Below, piece after piece: positions 18,245 through 27,504 of a stretch of DNA of 64,000 nucleotides. The notes beneath the pieces are model-generated. The model did not search any database and had not been told where the DNA came from. It saw nothing but the letters and a program-made list of their open reading frames with translations. Every line of letters begins with the position of its first letter. Position 1 is the stretch's first letter. The stretch comes from Bdellovibrionales bacterium CG12_big_fil_rev_8_21_14_0_65_38_15 (GTDB lineage Bacteria > Bdellovibrionota > Bacteriovoracia > Bacteriovoracales > Bacteriovoracaceae): contig PCUW01000028.1 in assembly GCA_002787775.1 (NCBI GenBank), forward strand, positions 101,653 through 165,652, in the 5' to 3' direction. Made by a program: the position numbers and the translations under genes.

Positions 18245-18279
18245 GATATCATTTGATATCATATGATAGAAAACGATAT
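18245..18279. promoter_or_regulatory. Operator-like repeats before the helicase gene
   Basis: GATATCAT occurs at 18245 and again at 18255, exactly one helical turn apart. It leads into the palindrome TATCATATGATA (18257-18268) and a further GATAT at 18275. The cluster lies between the XRE gene and the preferred helicase start, so it is a likely regulator binding site. Confidence 0.5.
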
Positions 18280-18294
18280 AAAAATGAGGAAAAA

Positions 18295-20295
18295 TTGAAA
18301 GACTGGATGACAATAGAAGAAACTGCTCAATATCTACAAATAGGAAAAACGGTTCTTTATGATATGGCCCGCGAGGGGAATATTCCGAGCAACAGAATTG
18401 GTGGAAAGTGGCTTTTTAATAAAAGTGACCTTGATATTTGGGTGAGATCAAATAAACCGATAGAAAAGTTTTTTACAGATACGACTGCCCATATTGAAGA
18501 AAATCTTCAATTGCGGGAACCACAAATTGAAGCTTATCAGGCTCTGTACAATTTTTTTCGACAAGGAAAAAAAACCGCAATTATGCAGATTCCAGTTGGC
18601 TGTGGAAAATCAGGCATAGCTGCAATTGCACCTTTTGGGATTTCCCATGGAAGGGTGCTGATTGTTGCACCTAACTTAACAATTAAAAATGGTTTATATG
18701 AGTCTTTGGATGTGACCAATAGGCAAAAGTGCTTTTGGCTTCAGCGTGGAGTTTTAAAGAAAGAGGATATGCTCGGTGGCCCCTTTGCTTGCACATTAGA
18801 CACAGGAAATATTTCTGTGTGTGAAAAATCACATGTTATCGTTTCAAATGTTCACCAGTTTGCAACAAATCCTGAAAAATGGCTCAAGAAATTTCCAGCT
18901 GATTTTTTTGATTTAATTATTGTTGATGAAGCTCATCATTCTCCTGCGAACAGCTGGAAAATAGTTCTTGATCACTTCAAGGATGCAAAAATTGTAAACA
19001 TGACGGCGACACCATTTAGAGGTGATAAACAAGAAATTGATGGGGAGCTTGTTTATCGGTACCCATTCAAGAAAGCTACTTTTAATGGATATATAAAAAG
19101 AATAAAGGCTTCTTATGTCGCCCCCTCTGAACTTGAGTTTACAGCAAAGGGAGAGACTAAAGTATATAACCTAGAAGAAGTTCTGAAGATGAAGGAAAAG
19201 GATTGGTTCAGCCGTGGAATAGCACTTTCAGATGCTTGTAATCAATCAATTGTTGATAATAGTCTTGAAAAACTTGAACAACTTCGTGAAACGGGTACTC
19301 ATCACCAGGTCATTGCGGTTGCTTGTTCTGTAGAGCATGGACGACGGATTAAGGCAATGTATGTGGCACGAGGCTTCAATGCAGATCTAATCTATAGTCA
19401 ATTAGATGAAGATAAAAAGAGCGATGTTATTCGTCGCCTTACTAGTGGAGAGCTAGATTGCATTGTACAAGTTCAAATGCTTGGTGAAGGATTTGATCAT
19501 CCTAAGTTAAGTGTTGCCGCAATATTTAGACCATTTCGAACATTAGCTCCATACATTCAGTTTGTTGGAAGAATTATGCGTGTAATTGTTCAAAATAGTC
19601 CCGGCCATCCTGATAATTACGGTCATATTGTTACTCATGCGGGAATGAACTTGGATCAGAGGCTAAAAGAATTTAAACAATTTGAAAATGATGATCAAAA
19701 ATTTTGGGAAGGAGTTATAGGGGGAGAAGAACCAGAACCACCTTCTGATATTGCATCTGGAAAAAAACGAATGCGCTTGTCGGAGCCTGCATTTGCTAGT
19801 TATGAGATAGTGGATTCTCTAATAGAAGAGGAATTTACCTCCGCTGAAGATGAAGATATTATTCGTGAACTTGAGGTAAAATTAGAATCTCTTGGATTAG
19901 ACCCCTCAACAGCAAGGGGAATTGTTAAAAATAAGCAAAAGCAAATGAATATCGTTCCCGCAGCGGAACCATATCAAGTATTGCCTCAGAAAGAATGGGA
20001 AAGTCTACGAAAGGGACTTTCTGACAAAGTGAATAGGACTGCAAGCCTTTTACTTAATCGACTAGAGATATCGAGAGGTGGTAGAGAGCTTATAAATAAC
20101 GGTGTATCGGCAACAAATAACTTTGTTGCTTGTGTTACTTTGATTAACAAAGAAATAAAAAAAAGAAATCCAAAAGAGCGTAAAGAATGGTCTATTGATG
20201 AATTTAAAGATGCAGACAAGTCTTTGGAAGAGGTGCTTTCGACTTTAACCCGAACTTGGAAAGGAGTTTTAAGTGCTAAAAAAAAGAAGAGGTAA
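18295..20295 (+). CDS. Superfamily 2 helicase with N-terminal excisionase-type HTH domain
   Basis: Residues about 4-55 form an HTH_17/excisionase-like DNA-binding domain (MTIEETAQYLQIGKT, then NRIGGKWLFNKSDLD). A helicase core follows: GCGKS Walker A at about 102-106, DEAHH at 211-215, MTATPFRGD, and motif VI QFVGRIMRV. The C-terminal third is charged and unrecognised. I prefer TTG 18295 behind GAGGA; ATG 18307 and TTG 18235 are alternatives, the last overlapping the operator repeats. The next gene overlaps its end. Probably an ATP-driven DNA translocase in a defence module, but its exact role is unknown. Confidence 0.78.
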   Translation: MKDWMTIEETAQYLQIGKTVLYDMAREGNIPSNRIGGKWLFNKSDLDIWVRSNKPIEKFFTDTTAHIEENLQLREPQIEAYQALYNFFRQGKKTAIMQIPVGCGKSGIAAIAPFGISHGRVLIVAPNLTIKNGLYESLDVTNRQKCFWLQRGVLKKEDMLGGPFACTLDTGNISVCEKSHVIVSNVHQFATNPEKWLKKFPADFFDLIIVDEAHHSPANSWKIVLDHFKDAKIVNMTATPFRGDKQEIDGELVYRYPFKKATFNGYIKRIKASYVAPSELEFTAKGETKVYNLEEVLKMKEKDWFSRGIALSDACNQSIVDNSLEKLEQLRETGTHHQVIAVACSVEHGRRIKAMYVARGFNADLIYSQLDEDKKSDVIRRLTSGELDCIVQVQMLGEGFDHPKLSVAAIFRPFRTLAPYIQFVGRIMRVIVQNSPGHPDNYGHIVTHAGMNLDQRLKEFKQFENDDQKFWEGVIGGEEPEPPSDIASGKKRMRLSEPAFASYEIVDSLIEEEFTSAEDEDIIRELEVKLESLGLDPSTARGIVKNKQKQMNIVPAAEPYQVLPQKEWESLRKGLSDKVNRTASLLLNRLEISRGGRELINNGVSATNNFVACVTLINKEIKKRNPKERKEWSIDEFKDADKSLEEVLSTLTRTWKGVLSAKKKKR

Positions 20296-20548
20296 AATAC
20301 CATCATTATTGTCATTTTCGACTGGTAAGCCTTACAAGGATACAACAAAAAAAGAAGCTAAGTGCAATAGGTGTAATTTAGTAATTCTAAAAGGAAAAAC
20401 CTGTTTTAAAGTGCCAAAAAGATCAAATGGATTTACCAATGATAAAATTCATTGCTTGACCTGTGTTCAAGAAATTTTGCAGCAAACACAAAAAGAAATA
20501 GATGAAGTTAAAGAAGAATTGCAAAATACTGAAGAGAGTGTGCTTTAG
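20273..20548 (+). CDS. Small CxxC/CxxC putative zinc-binding protein
   Basis: The 91-residue product starts at GTG 20273 behind AAGGAG, overlapping the helicase gene by 23 bases in another frame. It has CNRC and later HCLTC, with an isolated Cys between, consistent with a treble-clef or zinc-ribbon fold. The C-terminal half is a charged coiled coil (QKEIDEVKEELQ). I do not recognise the family. Translational coupling suggests it partners the helicase. Confidence 0.62.
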   Translation: MLKKRRGKIPSLLSFSTGKPYKDTTKKEAKCNRCNLVILKGKTCFKVPKRSNGFTNDKIHCLTCVQEILQQTQKEIDEVKEELQNTEESVL

Positions 20549-20710
20549 ATCCAGAAAAAAGAACTCTGGCTTTGTTAGTAGTAATGAAAGCAGCTAATCT
20601 GACATTACTTCACTTTAAAGATTGTTTTAATGCCTCTTGTTTCGTAGATTTTTAATTCCCCAACTCCTTATGTCAAGTTCTCCAAAAGCAAATTAAAAAA
20701 AATCAAATAC

Positions 20711-20737
20711 AAAGTGTATTAAAAATGTATACACTTT
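20711..20737. promoter_or_regulatory. 27-bp palindromic operator before the RHH/restriction operon
   Basis: AAAGTGTA (20711-20718) and its exact reverse complement TACACTTT (20730-20737) flank an 11-base A+T centre. It lies 35 bases before the ribbon-helix-helix gene and overlaps a likely promoter core. Autoregulation by that protein is plausible. The surrounding 20549-20771 gap holds no other feature I can see. Confidence 0.55.
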
Positions 20738-20771
20738 AATCTAAAATCATAAAAAATTTCAGGAATGAAAA

Positions 20772-20975
20772 ATGAAGAAAGCGGGATACAAAAACCTAGA
20801 TCAACTTCTTGTCGAAAATGAAGAGCGCGTTTCACTTTCGACAAGAGTTAAGAAAAACACCAAGTCCTTTCTTGACAGTGAGGCCAAAGCGAGACATTTG
20901 ACAGTGTCATCACTGGCAGCAGCAATTCTTGATGACTATGCGAATACATTTTTGAAAAAAAAGAAAGGTAAGTAA
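20772..20975 (+). CDS. Ribbon-helix-helix regulator
   Basis: The 67-residue product fits the CopG/Arc fold: a short strand (RVSLSTRVKK), helix (NTKSFLDSEAKARHL), turn and second helix (TVSSLAAAILDDYANTF). It is immediately upstream of the restriction-modification gene with one intervening base, and downstream of a perfect palindrome. It probably represses its own operon, as a control protein does. An antitoxin role is possible, but no toxin-like partner is visible. Confidence 0.68.
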   Translation: MKKAGYKNLDQLLVENEERVSLSTRVKKNTKSFLDSEAKARHLTVSSLAAAILDDYANTFLKKKKGK

Positions 20976-20976
20976 A

Positions 20977-23900
20977 ATGACTAAGAAAATTAAAACGATC
21001 CACGATCTTCTAGAGCAATATACTGACTTAATTGTAAACCAAAGAGATAAGGGAACGAGCTTTGAAAGACTCATGAAAAGTTACCTTCAGTTGGACCCTC
21101 TTTATCAAGATCAATATAAAAATGTATTTATGTGGGGAGAATGGCCTCATCGTGCTTCAGGTCAGGATCATGGAATAGATTTAGTTGCAGAGGGCCATGA
21201 TGGAGGATTTACTGCCATACAATGCAAGTTTTATTCATCAAGCTACCAAATTCAAAAAGGCGACATAGATTCATTTTTTACAGAGTCTGGAAAAACATTT
21301 TTAGTGGATGGAAAGAGAAAATCTTTTTCACAGCGAATAATAATCTCTACGTCTGATAATTGGAGTGCGCCCGCTGAAAAAGCACTTGATGGTCAAACAA
21401 TTCCGGTAATTAGAGTACATGTCCGAGAGCTTGAAAAAAGTCCCATTGATTGGTCTAAGTTTTCTTTGGAAAAACCTGAAAGCTTATCGCTTAAGGACAA
21501 AAAAAGACTTCGCCCACATCAAAAAGAAGCCATTGATAAAATTCTTAATGGGTATAAGGAGCATGATCGAGGAAAACTTATAATGGCCTGTGGTACAGGT
21601 AAGACTTTCACCTCTTTAAAATTGGCTGAAAATATCGCTCAAAATGGTGAAAAAATTTTATTCCTTGTCCCTTCAATTTCGCTCCTTTCTCAAACTTTAA
21701 GAGAGTGGACAGCAGAATCTGAAACACCTTTTCATGCTTTTTCTGTTTGTTCAGATAGTAAGGTAGGAAAGCACAGCGAAGATATATCAAAGCATGATCT
21801 TGCAATACCCGCTTCAACAGATACAGCTTCTCTGTTAAAGGGTTTGGAAAAAGTAAAAAATGACAACAAAATGATTGTCATTTTTTCTACCTATCAATCA
21901 ATTGATGTTATAAGCAAGGCACAAAAGAAAGGACTCGCAGAGTTTGATTTAATCATTTGTGATGAAGCACATAGAACAACGGGAGCAACTGCATCAGATA
22001 AAGAAGATTCACATTTTGTTAAGGTTCATGATCAAAAGTTTATTCAAGGAAAAAAACGTCTTTATATGACTGCCACACCAAGAATTTTTGGCGACTCAGT
22101 TAAAACAAAAGCGGGAGAGGTTGGTGCGGAACTTTACTCGATGGATGATGAGAATCTCTATGGACCAGAGTTCCATCGCTTAGGATTTGGAAAAGCGGTC
22201 GGAGATGATTTATTAACCGATTATAAAGTTTTGGTGCTAGCAATTGATGAGGGAATTATTGACCCAAAATTTCAAAAGAGTTTTGCTAGCGAAAATGGAG
22301 AAATACCCCTGGAAGACATTGCAAAAATTATTGGGTGCTGGAATGGTCTTTCTAAGCGTCTTGTTGGTAAAGAAGCAGTTGTTGAAGATGGAAGGCCGAT
22401 GAAAAGAGCTGTAGCCTTTACTCGAACAATAAAAGACTCAAAACAAATAGTTTCTTTGTTTGAAAATGTAGTTCATGAATATATTAAGAAATACCCAAAC
22501 ATACAAAATATTCTTAATTGTGAGTTGGGACATGTTGATGGCACATTCAATGTCTTAGATAGAAATGCAAAGCTTGATTGGTTAAAAGCAGAGTCTCCAG
22601 AAAATACGTGTCGGATACTAACAAATGCACGCTGTTTATCAGAAGGGGTCGATGTTCCGGCCCTTGATGCCGTATTGTTCCTTAATCCAAGAGACTCGAT
22701 GGTTGATGTCGTTCAATCGGTTGGCCGAATAATGAGAAAGGCAGAAGGAAAGAAATATGGCTATGTCATTCTTCCTATTGGTATTCCTGCCGGAGTGTCA
22801 CCAGATGAAGCACTAAAAGATAATAAAAAATACAGAGTTGTTTGGCAGGTTCTACAAGCTTTACGTGCCCATGATGACCGTTTTGATGCCGAGGTTAATA
22901 AAATTGACCTTAATAAGAATCGCTCAAATGTAATACAAGTTATAGGTGTTGGCGGGGGTGATTCTGGGGATGGATCAGAGGAAGGGGCGAAAGAGCGTCA
23001 GCCTACTCAGCTTGCACTTAATTTAAATGAAATAGAAGAATGGAAAGATGCGATATATGCCAAAATTGTTCTAAAATGTGGAACAAGGCCTTACTGGGAA
23101 AACTGGGCCGCTGACGTTGCAAAAATTGCAGAAAGACATACTGATCAAATAAAGAAAATACTTAAGTCTGATGATAAAAAAGCAAGAAAATCATTTGAAA
23201 TTTTCCTTAATGGTATAAGAAAAAATCTAAATCCATCCATTAGCGAGATCGATGCAATAGAAATGCTTTCTCAGCAGTTGGTAACAAAGCCAGTTTTTGA
23301 TGCTCTTTTTGAGCATTATAAATTTACAGAACTTAATCCAGTGTCTCAAACCATGCAGTCAGTTTTGAAAGTATTTGAAGACGCGATAAGAAAAGAAGAT
23401 GCAGAAATCCTAAAGGCATTTTATCAAAGCGTAAGAATGAGGGTAAAGGGAATTAATAATGCCGAAGCTCGCCAAAGAGTCATCAAGGAGCTGTATGATA
23501 GATTTTTCAACATTGCATTTAAGAAAATGGCTGATAGATTAGGCATAGTCTATACCCCGATTGAGGTTGTTGATTTCATCATAAGAAGTGTTGAAGATGT
23601 AATGCAGGGTGAGTTTGGAAAGAGCTTGTCCGATGAGGGGGTTCATATTCTTGATCCATTTACAGGAACAGGTACTTTCATTGTGCGATTACTGCAAAGT
23701 GGAATCATTAAGAAAAAAGACTTGGAAAGAAAGTTTAAAAATGAGCTACATGCGAATGAACTTGTCTTGCTCGCTTACTATATTGCAAGTGTGAACATTG
23801 AAGAAACTTATCACGATCTCATGGGTGACGATTACGTACCATTTGAAGGTGCGGTCTTAACGGATACGTTTCAACATACAGAGGGAGACGAGCAGGATTT

Positions 23901-25788
23901 ATTGGAGGCAGCGCTTCCTAAAAATCATGAAAGAGCTGAAAATCAAAGAGAAAATGAAATTTCAGCCATAATAAGCAATCCTCCTTATTCAATTGGGCAA
24001 AAAAATGAATCAGATAACAATCAAAATGTAACTTACGGAATATTAGATCAAAAGATTAGAGAAACATATGCAGAAGAATCGAGTGCTACGATGAAGAAAG
24101 GATTATATGCATCAGAAATCAGGGCACTACGTTGGGCGACAGACAGACTAGGGGATGAGGGGGTAATCGGTTTTGTAACCAATGGTAGCTTTATCGATTC
24201 AACGGCAACTGATGGCGTGAGAAAATCCTTGCTGAAAAACTTTTCAAAAATGTATATTTTCAATCTGAGAGGTAATCAACGAACAAAAGGAGAAAAATCC
24301 AAAGAAGAAGGTGGTAAAATTTTTGATTCCGGCAGTCGGTCGACTGTTGCTATAACTATACTTGTTAAAAAGAAAGAGCAAAAAGAGAAGAAGGTATTTT
24401 ATTATGATATTGGAAAGTATCTTACAAGAAATGAAAAACTCAAAAGGATAAAAGAATTTGAAACAGTTAAGAATATTCCTTGGAAAAGTATAGTTCCGAA
24501 CAAATACGGAGATTGGATAAATTCAAGAAACGAAGACTATAAAAAGTTTATACCCATGGGCCTAGAGAAAAGTAAAAGATCTGAATCCATTTTCAACTTG
24601 TATACGCTGGGGGTTGCAACAAATCGAGATGCTTGGTGCGTGAATTTTTCTAGGGCTAATTTAGAAAAAAATATTATTAGACTTTTAACATTCTACAAAA
24701 GTGAGCAAGAGAGATTAAATGCCTTGACCGTAAAGGGAGGAGTGAAAAATGTTGATATTAGTGCATTTGTAAGCGCAGACAAAAAAGACAGCAGTTGGAC
24801 TCATAACTTAAAAAAGTCACTTCAGGCCAATAAAAATATCTCCTTTAAAAAAGAATCACTTAGGCTTGTTAGTTATCGGCCATTTGTAAAAAGTTGGATG
24901 TATTTTAATAGGGATCTTAACGAAAGAGTTTTTTTATGTCCGAAATTGTTCCCAAATAAAGAATGTGAAAATCTTGTAATTGTAATTACTGGCCGAGGAG
25001 AAAGTAAGGATTTTTCTTCTTTGATAACTTCAAATCTATCAGAGTTAAAATTACATTATAACAGCCAATGTTTTCCATTGTATTATTATGAAGAAGAATG
25101 CAAATCACATATACCAGAAAACAATGCAAAACTTCCTGATTATAAAAAAAATGATGCTATTTCAGACTTTGCACATCGTGAATTTATAAATGCCTATGAT
25201 GACAAAAAAATTGGAAAAAAAGATATATTCTTTTATGTTTATGGTCTTTTGCATTGCCCAGCCTATAAGAAAAAGTATCATAACGATTTAAATAAAATGT
25301 TACCTAGAATACCCTTTGTGGAAAACTTTTGGGACATGAGTTCCGATGGAAAAAAACTAGCCGAGCTTCATATAGGTTATGAACAAATTGAACCATATCC
25401 CTTGGAAGAGGAATTAAATTCTAAGACACCATTGCCTAAAGATGGTTTATATTGCGTAAACGAAAAAGGAATGAAGTTCCCTGTTAAGAAAGGGATAAAA
25501 GATAAAACAACAATATTATTTAACGATGATATAACTCTAAGGGGGATACCGGAGTTGAGTTACAAATTTGTTGTGGATGGCAGAAGTGCTATCGAATGGA
25601 TTATGGAGCGCTATAAAGTGACAACGGATAAAGCAAGTGGAATTAAAAATGATCCAAATGAATGGTCAGATGATCCAAGATATATAATTGATCTAGTTAA
25701 GCGAATCGTACGAGTAAGTCTTGAGACAAATAGAATTGTTAGTGAGTTACCACCATTTGTGTTGTTGGACGATAATAAAAATAATTAG
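20977..25788 (+). CDS. Type ISP-like single-chain restriction-modification enzyme
   Basis: This 1603-residue protein joins all activities of a type ISP enzyme. It has an Mrr-like PD-(D/E)XK nuclease (about 60-90, GQDHGIDLVAE then QCKFY). An SF2 helicase follows, with MACGTGKT at about 203, DEAHR at 329, MTATPR at 364 and QSVGRIMRK at 580. Next is an N6-adenine methyltransferase with DPFTGTG at 893 and NPPY at 1001, and a C-terminal region suited to target recognition. The length matches LlaGI/LlaBIII-type enzymes (about 1570). It would methylate one strand of its site and cut unmodified DNA after translocation. The reading frame is intact. Confidence 0.9.
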   Translation: MTKKIKTIHDLLEQYTDLIVNQRDKGTSFERLMKSYLQLDPLYQDQYKNVFMWGEWPHRASGQDHGIDLVAEGHDGGFTAIQCKFYSSSYQIQKGDIDSFFTESGKTFLVDGKRKSFSQRIIISTSDNWSAPAEKALDGQTIPVIRVHVRELEKSPIDWSKFSLEKPESLSLKDKKRLRPHQKEAIDKILNGYKEHDRGKLIMACGTGKTFTSLKLAENIAQNGEKILFLVPSISLLSQTLREWTAESETPFHAFSVCSDSKVGKHSEDISKHDLAIPASTDTASLLKGLEKVKNDNKMIVIFSTYQSIDVISKAQKKGLAEFDLIICDEAHRTTGATASDKEDSHFVKVHDQKFIQGKKRLYMTATPRIFGDSVKTKAGEVGAELYSMDDENLYGPEFHRLGFGKAVGDDLLTDYKVLVLAIDEGIIDPKFQKSFASENGEIPLEDIAKIIGCWNGLSKRLVGKEAVVEDGRPMKRAVAFTRTIKDSKQIVSLFENVVHEYIKKYPNIQNILNCELGHVDGTFNVLDRNAKLDWLKAESPENTCRILTNARCLSEGVDVPALDAVLFLNPRDSMVDVVQSVGRIMRKAEGKKYGYVILPIGIPAGVSPDEALKDNKKYRVVWQVLQALRAHDDRFDAEVNKIDLNKNRSNVIQVIGVGGGDSGDGSEEGAKERQPTQLALNLNEIEEWKDAIYAKIVLKCGTRPYWENWAADVAKIAERHTDQIKKILKSDDKKARKSFEIFLNGIRKNLNPSISEIDAIEMLSQQLVTKPVFDALFEHYKFTELNPVSQTMQSVLKVFEDAIRKEDAEILKAFYQSVRMRVKGINNAEARQRVIKELYDRFFNIAFKKMADRLGIVYTPIEVVDFIIRSVEDVMQGEFGKSLSDEGVHILDPFTGTGTFIVRLLQSGIIKKKDLERKFKNELHANELVLLAYYIASVNIEETYHDLMGDDYVPFEGAVLTDTFQHTEGDEQDLLEAALPKNHERAENQRENEISAIISNPPYSIGQKNESDNNQNVTYGILDQKIRETYAEESSATMKKGLYASEIRALRWATDRLGDEGVIGFVTNGSFIDSTATDGVRKSLLKNFSKMYIFNLRGNQRTKGEKSKEEGGKIFDSGSRSTVAITILVKKKEQKEKKVFYYDIGKYLTRNEKLKRIKEFETVKNIPWKSIVPNKYGDWINSRNEDYKKFIPMGLEKSKRSESIFNLYTLGVATNRDAWCVNFSRANLEKNIIRLLTFYKSEQERLNALTVKGGVKNVDISAFVSADKKDSSWTHNLKKSLQANKNISFKKESLRLVSYRPFVKSWMYFNRDLNERVFLCPKLFPNKECENLVIVITGRGESKDFSSLITSNLSELKLHYNSQCFPLYYYEEECKSHIPENNAKLPDYKKNDAISDFAHREFINAYDDKKIGKKDIFFYVYGLLHCPAYKKKYHNDLNKMLPRIPFVENFWDMSSDGKKLAELHIGYEQIEPYPLEEELNSKTPLPKDGLYCVNEKGMKFPVKKGIKDKTTILFNDDITLRGIPELSYKFVVDGRSAIEWIMERYKVTTDKASGIKNDPNEWSDDPRYIIDLVKRIVRVSLETNRIVSELPPFVLLDDNKNN

Positions 25789-26078
25789 AATGGGGCTTCC
25801 TGAGTGGGAGCCTTACCTTTATTGCCTAAAAATAAAATAAGACTTTCAAATTTCTTCTTGATTTGTTCCTGAGAGTCAATCGAATGATAGCGAATATTAA
25901 CGTAGTCAGCGACAGTTTGTGCTTCAAGCGTATGATCTTTAATAAACGATACTTTCCCACCTATAGCCAAGGCCCACCCGTCTAATTCAGCGACGGAATA
26001 AACTTTAAATCCTGCGCCACCAGCAACGAGAACAGCTTCTTTTTTTACGCCTTCAATTTTGATTTCACTCGTTCTCAT
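25785..26078 (-). CDS. Hypothetical protein convergent with the restriction gene
   Basis: I do not recognise this 97-residue protein. ATG 26078 (MRTSEIKIEGVKK) is preferred; GTG 26123 is in frame but lies beside a TTGACA promoter-like hexamer at 26140-26135, so it may precede the transcript. The middle, GVKKEAVLVAGGAGFKVYSVAELDG, suggests a small beta-rich fold (shown only to mark its span). Its stop overlaps the end of the restriction-modification gene by four bases on the opposite strand. Confidence 0.5.
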   Translation of the reverse strand: MRTSEIKIEGVKKEAVLVAGGAGFKVYSVAELDGWALAIGGKVSFIKDHTLEAQTVADYVNIRYHSIDSQEQIKKKFESLILFLGNKGKAPTQEAPF

Positions 26079-26150
26079 GTTTTCTCGGATTTTTAAAGTT
26101 GTGCTACAATTATCTTGTGACACAATAAATAGAATGTCAAAATAAATTCA

Positions 26151-26372
26151 ATGTATAAAAAGAAAAACCCCAAAAAACCTTCGGATTATAAAACGCTGCG
26201 CATTCGAGTTCCTCCAGAAGTTGAAATGCAGGATATTTTGAAAAAGGTTGAAAAAATCCGTGCACGCCTAAATAAAAAAAAAGACCCAAATAGAAAAGTG
26301 TGGATGGGCAACCATGTTTTGCTTGAAGCTATCGAAATTGGCCTTGAAAACTTAGGCAAGCATCAGAAGTGA
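26151..26372 (+). CDS. Small basic protein, possibly ribbon-helix-helix
   Basis: This 73-residue, Lys-rich protein has a predicted strand TLRIRVPPE, a helix QDILKKVEKIRARL and a second helix HVLLEAIEIGLENL. That order would suit a ribbon-helix-helix DNA-binding fold, but no family motif is firm. It diverges from the gene ending at 25785. Accessory mobilisation proteins often look like this; that is speculation. Confidence 0.45.
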   Translation: MYKKKNPKKPSDYKTLRIRVPPEVEMQDILKKVEKIRARLNKKKDPNRKVWMGNHVLLEAIEIGLENLGKHQK

Positions 26373-26682
26373 TTTAGAAGAATGCAGATAGATTGTCTTT
26401 AAAGAGATGAGGTTTAGTCGATACTTTTTCATAAATGAAATCACAAAAATAGAAATTCAGACTCAATCCTATATGCACATTGGAAAAATTCAAATTTGAT
26501 TTTTATATCAATAACTTAGACTCACTTTGCTAACAATCTGCTAACAGATTTCCCTTAACTAGTGAGAGGGTACTTTTTTCTTACTTTAGAAAGTGACAAG
26601 TTTCGTCACAAAAAAAACCAACTTGTAACATTTTGTAACGTTTTTCCCCAATGGGTGAAGGCCCTATTTTTTGGAGGTGACT
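26373..26682. other. Repeat-rich noncoding region before the replication-relaxation-like genes
   Basis: This 310-base gap holds TGCTAACA twice (26528 and 26539, 11 bp apart), the inverted repeat GTGAC (26593-26597)/GTCAC (26605-26609), and TTGTAAC twice (26623 and 26633, 10 bp apart). The helical spacing suggests a protein-binding control region, or an element origin acting with the genes that follow. No RNA gene is seen. Confidence 0.4.
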
Positions 26683-27504
26683 ATGAAGCCTAGTCAAAGG
26701 CACAACTTTACCAACATTTCAGACTATGATCTGGAAGTCAGTGAGCAGCATAGGCATATATTTTCACCACTACTCTATAACCGCGTTTTAAGGACTTCTG
26801 AGCTGATGAGGCGTGCTGGGTATAGTCATGGTGCCAAAAGCTTTCAGAAGCTATTAAATCGTTTTAAGCAGCTTGAATTGATCGGCATCGTAAGTGAGAA
26901 CAAATTTGTAGAGCAGTTTATTTATCCCAAAGCCAAACTTCTACATCAATTTAGAGGCAAGGCTTATCAGAAGTTTCTACTTCATGGAGATGATCTAGAT
27001 TCGGTAAGGCTTTATTGGCAAATGGCTCAAGCCTTTAAGTATTTAACTAACTTAATTGAAAGCACGAAGTCAGAAACTTATATTAATAACAAAGGCCAAA
27101 ATTTCGATTTCTACTTTGAGATAGCTGGAGAAAAGAGACTTCGATTTGGAATGTATGCTTATTTTTCTTCTGTTGATGAAGCGGGTTATTTAGAAAAGCT
27201 AAGAGATAATTGCCGAAATGGTTATATCGACCTTCCCATTTTGTTCACTTCTACGTTTGATGAAAACCATTTTAGAAATCTTACAAGCCAAATGCCCGAG
27301 GTCGCTATTTGTCATTTAGATAAATTTTTAATGACTAAAGAGGAATTTCTGTCAGTAAAAATTATTACCCATAAATTAACAAGTACACTTGAAAACTATG
27401 TCACCAAGGAGGCGCAATATGTAACAGGAATATTTGATGAACATAAAACAAAATCAGAGGGAAATAACACCATCTGGAAATCAATGAAGGAGATATTTAA
27501 ATGA
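26683..27504 (+). CDS. Winged-helix protein of the element, replication-relaxation-like
   Basis: ATG 26683 follows a strong GGAGG with five bases spacing; TTG 26671 is in frame but unlikely. The 273-residue product starts with a likely winged helix (about 25-75: LLYNRVLRTSELMRRAG, then SFQKLLNRFKQLELIGIV). The rest, mixed alpha/beta, is unrecognised (NFDFYFEIAGEKRLRFGMYAYF). It overlaps the next gene by four bases, and the two share an overall plan of winged helix plus nuclease-like alpha/beta domain. A role in replication, mobilisation or excision control of the element is inferred. Confidence 0.55.
   Translation: MKPSQRHNFTNISDYDLEVSEQHRHIFSPLLYNRVLRTSELMRRAGYSHGAKSFQKLLNRFKQLELIGIVSENKFVEQFIYPKAKLLHQFRGKAYQKFLLHGDDLDSVRLYWQMAQAFKYLTNLIESTKSETYINNKGQNFDFYFEIAGEKRLRFGMYAYFSSVDEAGYLEKLRDNCRNGYIDLPILFTSTFDENHFRNLTSQMPEVAICHLDKFLMTKEEFLSVKIITHKLTSTLENYVTKEAQYVTGIFDEHKTKSEGNNTIWKSMKEIFK

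Noticed and set aside
20772..20975. Antitoxin of a toxin-antitoxin pair
   Set aside because: The neighbouring gene is a 1603-residue restriction enzyme, and no small toxin gene is adjacent.
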